A stretch of 64,000 nucleotides of DNA from an uncultured Lachnospiraceae bacterium (GTDB taxonomy: Bacteria; Bacillota; Clostridia; Lachnospirales; Lachnospiraceae): positions 32,263 to 96,262 of the forward strand of contig CAJUEW010000013.1 of assembly GCA_910585465.1 (NCBI GenBank). The letters are read 5' to 3'. This document shows positions 36,024-44,399 of this stretch, piece after piece. The stretch's first letter is position 1, and the number at the start of each line of letters is the position of its first letter. The notes under the pieces were generated by a model that ran no database searches, was not told the origin of the DNA, and saw only the letters and a program-made list of their open reading frames with translations. A program made the translations under genes and the position numbers.

Positions 36024-37121
36024 GTGAGCAAAACAGAATATATTGGCTTTTACAGCGGAGAATGTGCGCTTGGCACAGGATTTTTAAGCTCGTTGAATGC
36101 CGGAATAGCCGATTTTTTTGGTTCTAATAGTTCTATATATGAAGAAAAATTGTTAAAAGCAAAATCAATGGCCATTTCTGAATTGAAAAAGCTGGCAGCG
36201 GAACATGGAGCTGATGCAATAATAGGGCTGGATGTTGATTATACTACATTCTCGGCTGATATTATGGGAGTGATAGCAAATGGAACGGCAGTAAAAATTG
36301 AAAAAGCTTCGGATTCCAGCAGTATGGTCTTAGATAAGAGATACAATCTTGGCAGGGGGGAGAAAACTATTCTTTTTCCTATTGTAAATTATTATGAGAA
36401 TTTATCATTCCGCCCATATAATTTAACTTTAGATATATTGACAAATACAATTAAGATTTCTATTTATAAATATAAAAAAGAAAATCTGAGTGCCATGGAT
36501 GTGAATATTGTTGTTAATACGATTTTTAATACGGTTTATGAATACGCGGATATTAATTTTGTTGACATAGGCATAAAGGATGGTATAACAGAAACAGAAG
36601 AGATTCTCCTGAATATTGATAATAATCGTCTTAAAGTTGCTGAGAGTATAACACTAAAGATTAATCATTACATCCTTGACGGAAAAGTATATACAATGAA
36701 TGAAGCATATCAAGTTTCAAATATGCCCATGGAACAATTACTGGAATTTAGGAAATCATATGGAGAAGATGTTGTAAGTGATTTTCAGGATGATTTTTCA
36801 CAATGGATTTGTTTGTGCGGAAATAAGAATGCTGCAGAGACAGATAAATGTTTTTTATGTGAAAGAAACAGAAAGAAGTATACAAGAGCGAAAAGTAGAA
36901 AAGTGGTAAGTTTAGGGAGCCTGCTGCCGGAATTAACAGAGCTTCATAATTGCCAGGAGATAAGCTCTTATTTGAAAAATATAGAGTTAAAGCATGAATT
37001 TCAGTTTCCGGAGACAGTTATGAATGATGTTAAAAAAATGACGGAAATAGAAAGAATGTATGGCAATATGAAAAGCTCTTTGATTTGCACACTGAAGAAA
37101 TATGTTTCTGAAAATGAATAA
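36024..37121 (+). CDS. YbjQ/UPF0145-like protein with C-terminal zinc ribbon
   Basis: A 365-residue protein of unknown function. Residues about 5-95 match the YbjQ/UPF0145 fold (GTGFLSSLNAGIADFFG, AMSISELKK-like helix, GADAIIGLDVDYT, ANGTAVKIE). Residues about 100-240 form an unassigned alpha/beta region. Residues about 260-285 hold a CxCG-type zinc ribbon (WICLCGNKN...CFLCERN), similar to RanBP2/rubredoxin-like knuckles, followed by a charged helical tail. No membrane helix. The start is GTG 36024, with only AGAGG overlapping it, so the start is uncertain. It is more AT-rich than the core genes upstream, suggesting transfer. Confidence 0.7.
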   Translation: MSKTEYIGFYSGECALGTGFLSSLNAGIADFFGSNSSIYEEKLLKAKSMAISELKKLAAEHGADAIIGLDVDYTTFSADIMGVIANGTAVKIEKASDSSSMVLDKRYNLGRGEKTILFPIVNYYENLSFRPYNLTLDILTNTIKISIYKYKKENLSAMDVNIVVNTIFNTVYEYADINFVDIGIKDGITETEEILLNIDNNRLKVAESITLKINHYILDGKVYTMNEAYQVSNMPMEQLLEFRKSYGEDVVSDFQDDFSQWICLCGNKNAAETDKCFLCERNRKKYTRAKSRKVVSLGSLLPELTELHNCQEISSYLKNIELKHEFQFPETVMNDVKKMTEIERMYGNMKSSLICTLKKYVSENE

Positions 37122-37138
37122 GACGGTATGCCGCATTT

Positions 37139-37169
37139 GGCTATATTGAGTTTACTCGAATATAGGCAA
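37139..37169. other. Hairpin after the YbjQ-like gene
   Basis: CTATATTGAGT pairs with ACTCGAATATAG with one bulge. A T run follows about 12 bases later, so it may act as a weak terminator. Confidence 0.4.
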
Positions 37170-37239
37170 GCTCCTTTTTTGAATCGTGGTAAGGGGTGAC
37201 AGCATCTTTTACTGCCGCCCCCTGATTGTTCATTTACGG

Positions 37240-37303
37240 AACCGGACAGCGCAGTCAGCGGCGGGCGCGCATTTATCTTGGCTGCTGACTGTTTCTGCCG
37301 GTT
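37240..37303. repeat. Large imperfect inverted repeat
   Basis: AACCGG/CCGGTT forms the outer arm and CAGTCAGC/GCTGACTG the inner arm, with CAG/CTG between them. It lies between convergent genes, with no T run on either side. It could be a remnant of an element end. Confidence 0.45.
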
Positions 37304-37310
37304 TGCCATT

Positions 37311-38558
37311 TTAGGTTACTTTATGTCTGGCGTAAGAATAAACCGTTAAAAACGCGAACAAAGGAATTTCGATAATGTATGCGCCCAGCATGACATGAGG
37401 AAGCCATAATGCAAGGTTTCCGATATTCAAAAAGTCAAAATCAATGGAAGCATATAATATGCTTGTTTGTAATCCGGCACCGCTGGATGGAAGCACACCA
37501 TAAATCCATGTTCCAATTTCAGCAGGTAAGGCTATAGATATAACAAATGGCAGAATACAGAAAACAAGCGCTGTTGACAGTGAAACTACTATATTTTTAC
37601 ATTTTGATGAAAGAAATAATGTAAAACTTACCGTTGCTAATATAGACAGCAATCCAGAAACAGCAGTAAAACATTGTAATTGATTTATGTTCATATCAGG
37701 CAGACTTACAATGGAATACAATATTTGCACGGAAGTTTTTGTGCTTTCCCAGCCAAAAAGATTGTTTGATACAAGGATATAGGTAGCAGCACAAAGGATA
37801 AAGGCAGTCCCGCATATCAAGAGTGCGGATACAATCCTTGTAACAGCGAATTTAACTTTTCCATACTTTGTACAGCGTAATATATCATCCGCACCCGTTT
37901 GATAATCAGATGTAAAAGTTGGAGCAGCAATGACCGCACAGATAAGCATAATCAAAAACCCAAGTAAAATTTGATAATCCATTGCGTCTGTAGAATATCC
38001 GGGGAAAAACAGATAAGGCTTTTCAATCTCATGATACATACTGACTGCCGCTTTTTGCGCCGCCGGATAATCCCTTTGTTCCATTTTCATCAGTGAAGCG
38101 ATGTGCTCATTACAGGCGGCATAATAATCATCAAGCTTTTCCGGAGCAATCTCCATAAGGGACGGGGCAATTCCCGTATTCGGATCAGCAAAGGCTTCTT
38201 TTACTCCATGCAGAAGTGGAGCATATGGAAGTATTTCAACTTCATAAACGTCTTCAGGCAAATCGTAGGAATATTTTACTCCGTATTTTGTTAAACAGGC
38301 CTGATAACTTTCAACTGCCCTTCGCACTTTTTCTGGGGTAACATTTCCGGCAATTTCTGATTGCAGATTTTTCGTGTAATTGACAGAAGAAAGTCCTTTT
38401 AGTTCTATCTTATTTCCGTTCTGATCAGTATAACTGCTGTACGAAAATGTAGTGGGCAAATACGCCATTACAAAGGTAAAAAACAGAGCAAAAAGCAGCA
38501 AAATGAGCGTTAACCTTGTTTTAAGTACTCTTTTCAATTCTAATTTTAACAAACGCAT
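37311..38558 (-). CDS. ABC transporter permease
   Basis: Membrane subunit of 415 residues. One helix lies near residues 14-33 (LTLILLLFALFFTFVMAYL), then a large extracytoplasmic domain of about 150 residues, then about five further helices. This layout is common in ABC-2/MacB-unrelated exporters of Firmicutes. The start MRLLKLELKRVLK is placed at 38558, after GGGGG in the end of the ATPase gene. The longer frame simply overlaps that gene. Last gene of the ECF-sigma/ABC cassette. Substrate unknown; such cassettes often concern peptide or antibiotic stress. Confidence 0.8.
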   Translation of the reverse strand: MRLLKLELKRVLKTRLTLILLLFALFFTFVMAYLPTTFSYSSYTDQNGNKIELKGLSSVNYTKNLQSEIAGNVTPEKVRRAVESYQACLTKYGVKYSYDLPEDVYEVEILPYAPLLHGVKEAFADPNTGIAPSLMEIAPEKLDDYYAACNEHIASLMKMEQRDYPAAQKAAVSMYHEIEKPYLFFPGYSTDAMDYQILLGFLIMLICAVIAAPTFTSDYQTGADDILRCTKYGKVKFAVTRIVSALLICGTAFILCAATYILVSNNLFGWESTKTSVQILYSIVSLPDMNINQLQCFTAVSGLLSILATVSFTLFLSSKCKNIVVSLSTALVFCILPFVISIALPAEIGTWIYGVLPSSGAGLQTSILYASIDFDFLNIGNLALWLPHVMLGAYIIEIPLFAFLTVYSYARHKVT

Positions 38559-38562
38559 AAAT

Positions 38563-39450
38563 TTACCCCCTGTTAATCGTTTCCTGCGGGAACAGCCATA
38601 AATATAAATCTTCCAAATGCGGTGATACAGGCAGAGAATCCTTTGTATAAGGCGTCTCGGCAAGATAACGGATAGATATCCGTCCATTATCTTCATTTCG
38701 GATATTTACAATTTGAAGCTTATGTTCATATTCCTCCAGGCGGTTTATCGGGATCCGGGCGGTCCATACCTTTCCATCGACCAGTTTTACAAGCTCTTCT
38801 GTTATTCCTTTCGCAAGAAGTCGGCCATCTTTCATAACGGCATTTTGCGTTGCAATATATTCAATATCAGAAACAATGTGCGTTGAAATTAAAACAATGC
38901 GGTCATGTGCAAACTCTGAAAGAAGATTACGGAAGCGTACTCTTTCTCCGGGGTCAAGTCCGCTGGTAGGTTCATCTAGAATCAAAACCTCCGGCTCGTT
39001 TAATAACGCCTGTGTAATTCCTACACGACGTTTCATACCGCCGGACAGCTTTGCGATTTTTTTGTTTTTGACATGGGATAAGGTCATCTGCTCAAGAAGC
39101 TCGTTTATTTTACGTTTACTGTCTTTTTCTGTCAATCCTTTTAGAACCGCTATATATTCCAGATAGTCTTTTACGGTAAATTCGGGATAAAAGCCAAACT
39201 CCTGGGGGAGATAGCCAAACACATTCCGGTAGCTTTCCTTCAGCTCACTGATTGAAATACCATCGTATAAGATTCTTCCGGAAGTAGGCTTCATAATTCC
39301 TGCGATCATTCTCATAAGGGTAGTTTTTCCCGCACCATTTGCCCCCAGCAGGCCCCATACACCGGGTGTAATGTGCAGCGAAATATTGTCTACTGCTGTT
39401 AGGTCCTTAAACTGTTTTGAAATATTTTCAATATATAATTCCATAATCAT
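38563..39450 (-). CDS. ABC transporter ATP-binding protein
   Basis: ATPase subunit of 295 residues: Walker A GANGAGKTT, Q-loop LPQEFGFYPEF, signature LSGGMKRRVGI, Walker B VLILDEPTSGLDP, switch His in STHIVSD. The C-terminal extension ends LEDLYLWLFPQE, as in BcrA-type exporters. Start ATG at 39450 or the second ATG six bases on; GAAAGG precedes both. Four bases separate its stop from the permease start. Confidence 0.92.
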   Translation of the reverse strand: MIMELYIENISKQFKDLTAVDNISLHITPGVWGLLGANGAGKTTLMRMIAGIMKPTSGRILYDGISISELKESYRNVFGYLPQEFGFYPEFTVKDYLEYIAVLKGLTEKDSKRKINELLEQMTLSHVKNKKIAKLSGGMKRRVGITQALLNEPEVLILDEPTSGLDPGERVRFRNLLSEFAHDRIVLISTHIVSDIEYIATQNAVMKDGRLLAKGITEELVKLVDGKVWTARIPINRLEEYEHKLQIVNIRNEDNGRISIRYLAETPYTKDSLPVSPHLEDLYLWLFPQETINRG

Positions 39451-39466
39451 TTTCCTTTCTGGATAA

Positions 39467-40246
39467 TTAGGTTATCTGCATTTCTGTATAAGGTGAATCG
39501 TACAGGATATAGCGAACCTGCTGGATACAAAAAGCAATCAGTAACGCACATATCACCGTCCAGCCCATAGACAAAGACTGCTGGAACAGCAGCTCAAAAT
39601 GTCCGGGAATAACGGCACATATTAAGATCAAGAAAGAACATAATCCCATGCTGCCTGCAAAAAAAAGCCTGGATGTAAAGTGACCGAGCATGAACAAGCA
39701 GCCGCTGCTTACGAAAAGAAATGGAAAACATAGGTATAAAATAGCGCTGCCTGTCTGTATAGATGTTTTTATGACTGCGGTAATAAAAATACCTGCCAGT
39801 AAGGATATGTCTCCAATACCGATTACCGCCAGTTTTGCCATCAGCAGCTTAACTGATGAGAAATAGGTTGCTGCTTCCACCTCCTGCATTTGATAGCGAA
39901 TAGAACGGTAGATAAAAGGCACGGTAGTCACAGGAATCAAAACAGATAAACAAAACAGCAGCTTTGTTATGGAGTGTGGATTTTCCCAAAAATACCGTCC
40001 ATAAGCGCGCGCAAGTATATTGCTGACTATCAATAAAAAAATCCCCTGTGCAGCCCAAACTTTCCAGCCGATAAATTTTATTTGACTGGATAAAAGGCGT
40101 GTGAATGAAATGCGCTCATGCTTATGCCGCTGATATGCTTCATTTTTTGCAAGCAGAAGTGTATGTTCCAAATGGTCACTATCTGTTATAGCCGGGGATT
40201 GATGCAGAGTCTGTTTTATTTTTTTCTCAAAGTCTTTGCTTTTCAC
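39467..40246 (-). CDS. Membrane protein of sigma/ABC cassette, possible anti-sigma factor
   Basis: A 259-residue protein with a 60-residue hydrophilic N-terminus (KDFEKKIKQTLHQ...HKHERISF) and six predicted membrane helices. It overlaps the ECF sigma gene by four bases and lies ahead of the ABC genes. In related cassettes a membrane protein in this place restrains the sigma factor or forms part of the exporter. There is no zinc-binding anti-sigma motif, so the role is inferred only from position. Confidence 0.6.
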   Translation of the reverse strand: MKSKDFEKKIKQTLHQSPAITDSDHLEHTLLLAKNEAYQRHKHERISFTRLLSSQIKFIGWKVWAAQGIFLLIVSNILARAYGRYFWENPHSITKLLFCLSVLIPVTTVPFIYRSIRYQMQEVEAATYFSSVKLLMAKLAVIGIGDISLLAGIFITAVIKTSIQTGSAILYLCFPFLFVSSGCLFMLGHFTSRLFFAGSMGLCSFLILICAVIPGHFELLFQQSLSMGWTVICALLIAFCIQQVRYILYDSPYTEMQIT

Positions 40247-40776
40247 ATTATTCCTCCTTCCTCAAAGTCCTTTTTTAATTTTTTCAACGCTGAGCGCAAT
40301 CGGGACTGAACTGTCCGGAGCGGTATGTTTACCACTTCGGCTATTTCACGAATTGTCAGGTCCTGTCCAAATCTTAAAAGGACGATTTCCTGTAAGTCAT
40401 TTGACAGCCCGCTGACAAGCTGTTTTAATGTCATATCAGACTGTATTTCCTCAAACCCCGATTCTGAATACGCAAATTCAACTGTTAATTCCTCTAAAGA
40501 CACATCCGGGCACCGATTCTTCCGCCGCATATCGACGCAGGTATTTGCGGCAATTCGATACAGAAACGGTTTGAATTTTCCTTTATGGGTGTATCGGTCA
40601 AAATAGCGTATCACTTTCATAAATGTTTCCTGTGCCGCGTCCTCCGCAAGAGAACGGTTCGGAGCGTGCCAAAGACAATAGCGCAGAATTTCAGAGTAGA
40701 ACATTTCTATCAATTCATCTACTGCGTCAATATCTCCCTGTTCTATTCTTTTTAACAATTCATCTTCACGCGTCAA
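40243..40776 (-). CDS. ECF-type RNA polymerase sigma factor
   Basis: Sigma factor of 177 residues with region 2 (FYSEILRYCLWHAPNRSLAEDAAQETFMKVIR) and region 4 (LQEIVLLRFGQDLTIREIAEVVNIPLRTVQSRLRSALKKL). TTG 40776 is chosen, since a strong TTAGGAGG stands 7 bases before it. An ATG 51 bases upstream has no ribosome binding site. It heads a four-gene unit with a membrane protein and an ABC exporter, which suggests control of its own transporter. Confidence 0.88.
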   Translation of the reverse strand: MTREDELLKRIEQGDIDAVDELIEMFYSEILRYCLWHAPNRSLAEDAAQETFMKVIRYFDRYTHKGKFKPFLYRIAANTCVDMRRKNRCPDVSLEELTVEFAYSESGFEEIQSDMTLKQLVSGLSNDLQEIVLLRFGQDLTIREIAEVVNIPLRTVQSRLRSALKKLKKDFEEGGIM

Positions 40777-40961
40777 GACTATTCCTCCTAAGGGCGTCCC
40801 CTTATAAGTATATAACGAAACAGCCATATGGGAATGATTTAGTTTTGTAAGGAATTTGAGAGATATTGAAAGAGGAACATTGAAATATAAAGTTAAAATA
40901 AAAGACTGCTCCTGGGATAGAAAGATATGTTACTGGGAGATCAAACTGTATGTACGATGGT

Positions 40962-40996
40962 GTGGGAGGCAGATAAAATCATTATCTACCTCCCAC
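40962..40996. repeat. Strong inverted repeat in the 270-base gap after the sigma gene
   Basis: GTGGGAGG (40962-40969) and AGATAA pair with TTATCT and CCTCCCAC (40989-40996), with one C/A mismatch and a 5-base loop. There is no T run on either strand. A second GC-rich hairpin CAGCCCC/GGGGCTG follows at 41032-41049. Nothing else coding is seen in 40828-41099. Confidence 0.5.
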
Positions 40997-41099
40997 CCGA
41001 TTGCTGGGGTTAGTACCTTAAACCCTTTGAACAGCCCCCTGCGGGGCTGGCTGCGCGTTCGGAAACCAAACGCTGTTCCCATCTGAAAATTGCCCCCAC

Positions 41100-41939
41100 C
41101 TATAATTGATGGTACTGCGGTTCCATGCTGCGGTATGTGCAGATGGAGGCAAAGCCCATCTCCCGCAGTTCCGCCATAGTTTCCATGATATACGCTGCCA
41201 GATGCTGCGGCGCATGGGTATCGCTGCCGATGGTGATGATAGTCCCGCCCAGGTCTTTATAGAGCCTCAAAATATCCCTGGATGGGGTCAGGTCCAAAAG
41301 ACCATAGCGGTGGCTGGAGGTGTTGATTTCAATCCCTTTTCCATCCCGGATAGCCTGCCGCAGTATCTCCGCGATAATGTCTCGCACTTTCTCGTAGGAA
41401 TAAACTCCGGCCTCGTCATAACGGGAGATCATATCCAGGTGGCCCAGCACACTGTAATCTTTATACCGCTGAATCACCTGAAGGATTTCCTCATAGTAGC
41501 GCCGATTGTATTCATCCTGCGTCCTTCCGCGCTGAAAGTCCTGCGTCCAAAACTCCTTGTCCTCTACCTGATGACAGGACATAATGATGAAGTCGAAGGG
41601 ATAGGCGGCAAACAGCTTTTTGTACTGCGGAATGGTATGGACCTGCATCCCAAACTCCATTCCTTCCCGGATGGTGATATGCCCGGCATAGCGTTCTTGC
41701 AGCCGCTGAATCTCCGCATGGTAGGCGGGGTACTTCACATTCATGACCGGGTGGCCCTTCTTTTCATCCCCGTGATAGGTTTCTGAGGCATCCGGCCAAT
41801 CCCCTTTGATGCCGTAGTCTACATGGTCTGTGATACAGATTTCCGCAAGGCCGGCGGTAATGGCGTCACGCACAAGCTGTTCCATCGGGTAATCCGAATC
41901 ATCGCTGAACCATGTGTGCAGATGATAGTCTGTAAACAT
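41100..41939 (-). CDS. PHP-domain phosphoesterase (histidinol-phosphatase family)
   Basis: A 279-residue PHP protein with all metal motifs: DYHLHTWFSDD, ITDHVDY, EGMEFGM, SCHQVED, GHLDMISRY and GSDTHAP. It is a paralog of the protein encoded at 18868-19674. Start ATG after AGGAGG. It lies in the accessory region as the last gene of a minus-strand group with the small HPr-like gene and a VOC protein, divergent from an AraC regulator. Histidinol phosphate is the default guess, but with a second core copy another phosphomonoester is possible. Confidence 0.82.
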   Translation of the reverse strand: MFTDYHLHTWFSDDSDYPMEQLVRDAITAGLAEICITDHVDYGIKGDWPDASETYHGDEKKGHPVMNVKYPAYHAEIQRLQERYAGHITIREGMEFGMQVHTIPQYKKLFAAYPFDFIIMSCHQVEDKEFWTQDFQRGRTQDEYNRRYYEEILQVIQRYKDYSVLGHLDMISRYDEAGVYSYEKVRDIIAEILRQAIRDGKGIEINTSSHRYGLLDLTPSRDILRLYKDLGGTIITIGSDTHAPQHLAAYIMETMAELREMGFASICTYRSMEPQYHQL

Positions 41940-41952
41940 CCAATTACCCTCC

Positions 41953-42189
41953 TTAGCAGCAGCTTTCCGCCATATAGCGCATAAACTTCGGGAGATCCGA
42001 GGAATCGGACAGGCTAAACCGCAGACCGTTCTGTCCCACAGACATCGTGCGGAGCATCTGCTGTGCGGTGTGATCTTCTTTCACATCAACCAGAGTATCG
42101 TCCGGCAGGTGAAGGAATACATGACCAGCAGATTTCCTGACCACTTCCAGAAAGCGGTTCGTATTGGGCATTCTTAAAATTGTAATCAT
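41953..42189 (-). CDS. Small conserved-looking protein, possibly HPr-like
   Basis: A 78-residue protein starting MITILRMPNTNRFLEVV after AAAAGGAG. The layout RFLEVVRKSAGHVFLHLPDDTLVDVKEDHTAQQML resembles HPr-like small proteins that lack the phosphorylatable histidine loop. This is a weak fold-level impression. It lies 13 bases upstream of the PHP gene and is co-transcribed with it. No membrane segment. Confidence 0.5.
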   Translation of the reverse strand: MITILRMPNTNRFLEVVRKSAGHVFLHLPDDTLVDVKEDHTAQQMLRTMSVGQNGLRFSLSDSSDLPKFMRYMAESCC

Positions 42190-42223
42190 AGAGATACTCC
42201 TTTTCAAATTTTATTGTTGTGCG

Positions 42224-42625
42224 TCAGACTTGGACGTTCTTGCCTTTGTCAAGCCAGATAATGTATTCCAGGACATTCAAGTCCGGGTCCAAGAAGTACA
42301 GCCACCGTTCGGAGCCGGGAATCTCATTGGGGCCGTCCAGAATCTGAATGTTGTTTTCACGGAGCATTTGAATTACCCCGTCCATATCGTCTGTTTCAAA
42401 GCAGAGGTGCGGGCAGTAGGGGCGCTCCGGCATAACCGGCTGATAGGTTGCGCCAATGGTTTCCAGCAATTCCAGCCGTGCGCCGTTGTATTCGAGAAAC
42501 GCCCCTTTCTCGCCGTACTGCTCGGACTGATTTTTGAACAACAGCTTGAAGCCCAGCTTTTCGGTATAAAACCGAATCGCGTCCTCCAGATTTCTTACGC
42601 GAAACGCGCCGTGATCGTATGCCAT
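42224..42625 (-). CDS. VOC-family (glyoxalase/bleomycin-resistance-like) protein
   Basis: A 133-residue protein of two beta-alpha-beta-beta-beta modules. AFRVRNLEDAIRFYTEKLGFKLL opens the first module, and HLCFETDDMDGVIQMLRENNIQIL with LYFLDPDLNVLEYI forms the second. The metal-ligand positions of glyoxalase I (His, Glu, His, Glu) are largely present. ATG after AAAGGAG. Substrate unknown. Probably one unit with the downstream small gene and the PHP gene, possibly controlled by the divergent AraC protein. Confidence 0.82.
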   Translation of the reverse strand: MAYDHGAFRVRNLEDAIRFYTEKLGFKLLFKNQSEQYGEKGAFLEYNGARLELLETIGATYQPVMPERPYCPHLCFETDDMDGVIQMLRENNIQILDGPNEIPGSERWLYFLDPDLNVLEYIIWLDKGKNVQV

Positions 42626-42659
42626 AATAAGTAACTCCTTTCAAGTTTGCATTTTTTGG

Positions 42660-42825
42660 TTAGACTGCGCAGACACGCAGCAAATGAACATCGGAGAATC
42701 CGGGAGGCCCAAAAAGCTGAATTGCCCCTTCTGGTCCGGAGAAGTAAAGCGGAGTCAAGGAGAGAGTCAGGCAGTCCGAGGCTGATAATGGAAAGATAAA
42801 TAACGGCTAAAAGAAGATGAATCAT
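42660..42825 (-). pseudogene. Remnant of an MFS transporter gene
   Basis: The first 28 codons, with an intact GGGAGG ribosome binding site, read LLAVIYLSIISLGLPDSLLDSA, which is the typical N-terminus of a major facilitator. Similarity then breaks off. A short out-of-frame stretch ends at a stop near 42660. This looks like an internal deletion that removed nearly the whole gene. Confidence 0.55.
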
Positions 42826-42932
42826 ATTGTGTTCCTCCCGGTTCTTTGATAAAATAATACCATCAAATCAGACAGACTGTTAGAAGAAAGTCGCCAGCTT
42901 TCTATCAAAATACCGCCAAGTGAGGTGAGGGA
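42826..42932. promoter_or_regulatory. Divergent control region of the AraC gene and the MFS/VOC side
   Basis: A candidate plus-strand promoter TTAGAA-N17-TATCAA overlaps the inverted repeat AGAAAG-N7-CTTTCT (about 42890-42910). CGCCAG and CGCCA half-sites flank it, which suits AraC-type binding. Inference only. Confidence 0.35.
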
Positions 42933-43829
42933 ATGGCGTTAGCAAATTGTGGCGCGCAGGTAAACGCACAGGGACGGGAACTGGCCGAGCACGGCACCTC
43001 CCTTTTTCCAATGGCCTGTTATTATGACCGGATGGCCCAGGATGCTGTACCCTGGCATTGGCATGATGAATGGGAAGCTGCTGTCATTGAACAGGGGATT
43101 GCCATTATTTCTGTTGACGGGCAAAATCATGTTATGGGACCAGGGGAGGGGATTTTTATCAATGCCTCCACCCTGCACAGCGTTTGGGATAAGGGAAATA
43201 CAGATTGTCAGATACGCTCGATTGTTTTTCATCCCCGACTGGTGGGCGGAGGCATCGACAGTGTATTTTGGCAGAAATATGTGCAGCCAGTGCTGTCCAA
43301 TGCTGGTCTGCGATATGTCCTTTTTGCACCAGGAACACCGTGGAATGAGGACGCTATTCGATACATCCTGGAGGCGTGGACGGCCTGTGTGGAGGAACCC
43401 GCCGGATATGAACTGCGGGTTCGTTCAGTTTTGTCAGAACTGGCCTTCTTGCTGGTGTCCCATTGCTCCGCAGGCCAGACGCAGCCCACAGAAAAAGCCC
43501 TTCGTTCCGAAGAGCGAATCAAGGCAATGTTGCGGTATATTCAAGAACATATCCAAGAGGAATTGACGATTGCGAATATTGCTCAAAGTGCCGCCATCAG
43601 CGAAAGCGAATGTCTGCGTTGCTTTCGTGGTATGCTGGGGACAACGCCGATCCGGTATGTCCGTCAGCTTCGTATTCAGCGGGCGGTGGAGTTGCTGGAA
43701 TCCACCAATTTGAAAATCGCGGAGATTGGTACTCTGTGCGGATTTCAGGAAATGAGTTATTTTTCAAAATCCTTCCGGGATGCCAAGGGCTGTACGCCAA
43801 AAGAGTACCGGCAAATGAAGATGGTTTGA
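42933..43829 (+). CDS. AraC-family transcriptional regulator
   Basis: A 298-residue regulator. The N-terminal cupin sensor (about 20-120) shows WHWHDEWEAAVIEQG and GEGIFINASTLHSVW. The C-terminal double helix-turn-helix (about 190-298) has LTIANIAQSAAISESECLRCFRGMLGTTP and a second motif ending AEIGTLCGFQEMSYFSKSFRDAKGCTPKEYRQ, the AraC signature. ATG after GAGGTGAGGG. It is divergent from the MFS remnant and VOC gene, its likely targets. Confidence 0.92.
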   Translation: MALANCGAQVNAQGRELAEHGTSLFPMACYYDRMAQDAVPWHWHDEWEAAVIEQGIAIISVDGQNHVMGPGEGIFINASTLHSVWDKGNTDCQIRSIVFHPRLVGGGIDSVFWQKYVQPVLSNAGLRYVLFAPGTPWNEDAIRYILEAWTACVEEPAGYELRVRSVLSELAFLLVSHCSAGQTQPTEKALRSEERIKAMLRYIQEHIQEELTIANIAQSAAISESECLRCFRGMLGTTPIRYVRQLRIQRAVELLESTNLKIAEIGTLCGFQEMSYFSKSFRDAKGCTPKEYRQMKMV

Positions 43830-43830
43830 A

Positions 43831-43997
43831 AAACCGTGCGAATGGAGGGGACATGCTGGTAATGGAACAGTGAAACAGGGAGTGTCCTGGAAAACCGGCA
43901 GACCTGCCAGTGTACAGCATACCATATCCGCGGATAAAAAAATGGTCGTTTTAAAGAATCACATTTTGGGATTGTAAAAGAAGGAAAAAACGAATAT
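43831..43997 (+). pseudogene. Degenerate, internally deleted copy of the gene at 45194-45436
   Basis: Directly after the araC stop, the sequence matches the minus strand of 45174-45415. The first stretch matches codons for DNRANERDML. It then jumps, with loss of about 80 bases, to the part encoding LVMEH...ADLPVYSIPYP, and continues about 30 bases beyond the stop codon of the other copy. A TGA replaces a His codon after LVMEQ. The two copies form an inverted repeat about 1.2 kb apart. Confidence 0.75.
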
Positions 43998-44116
43998 GGG
44001 CTATAACATCAGTAAACTACATGGAAAGATACAAAAAGATCGAACGGGAAGCCATTTCTTCTCGGTAAAAGAAACTGCTTAAACCATAAAAAATGGTAGC
44101 GTTATTAAAGTATGCC

Positions 44117-44163
44117 AAAAATCTGGGGGACTCTAAAAACCAAAGGAGACTTTCCAGATTTTT
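44117..44163. terminator. Terminator-like hairpin
   Basis: AAAAATCTGG (44117-44126) pairs with CCAGATTTTT (44154-44163), with an inner TCT/AGA. A/T runs on both sides allow termination in either direction. The rest of 43998-44195 has no gene I can support. Confidence 0.6.
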
Positions 44164-44195
44164 CTTCGCATAGAGCAAGGGTGCCGCTCGTTCAT

Positions 44196-44396
44196 CTAAT
44201 TTAATCGTTTTGCGACACCCTCTTGTACTTCATCATCTGAATCTGTGAAATTCATAAAAGGAATATAAAATGGTTTAAAGCCAAGTTGTGATGTCATTAG
44301 TGCAATTATTGGTCTTACATTTGATAAAAGTAATATCGGTGCATTAATTTTGAGTTTGTCAAAGCCGTACTTTCTGGTACATGTTAAGTCAACCAT
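44196..44396 (-). pseudogene. C-terminal fragment of a SecB-like chaperone
   Basis: A 66-codon frame right after doc. INAPILLLSNVRPIIALMTSQLGFKPFYIPFMNF resembles the last strands of SecB-fold chaperones, with the (L)PY.R..IA.lTsq.GF pattern. The N-terminal two thirds of a SecB domain are absent. It could be a truncated toxin-antitoxin chaperone or an unrelated remnant. Confidence 0.45.
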
Positions 44397-44399
44397 AAA

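Noticed and set aside
42595..42825. A 76-codon gene on the minus strand
   Set aside because: Only its first 28 codons resemble a protein (MFS N-terminus); the rest overlaps the VOC ribosome binding site, so it is listed as a remnant.
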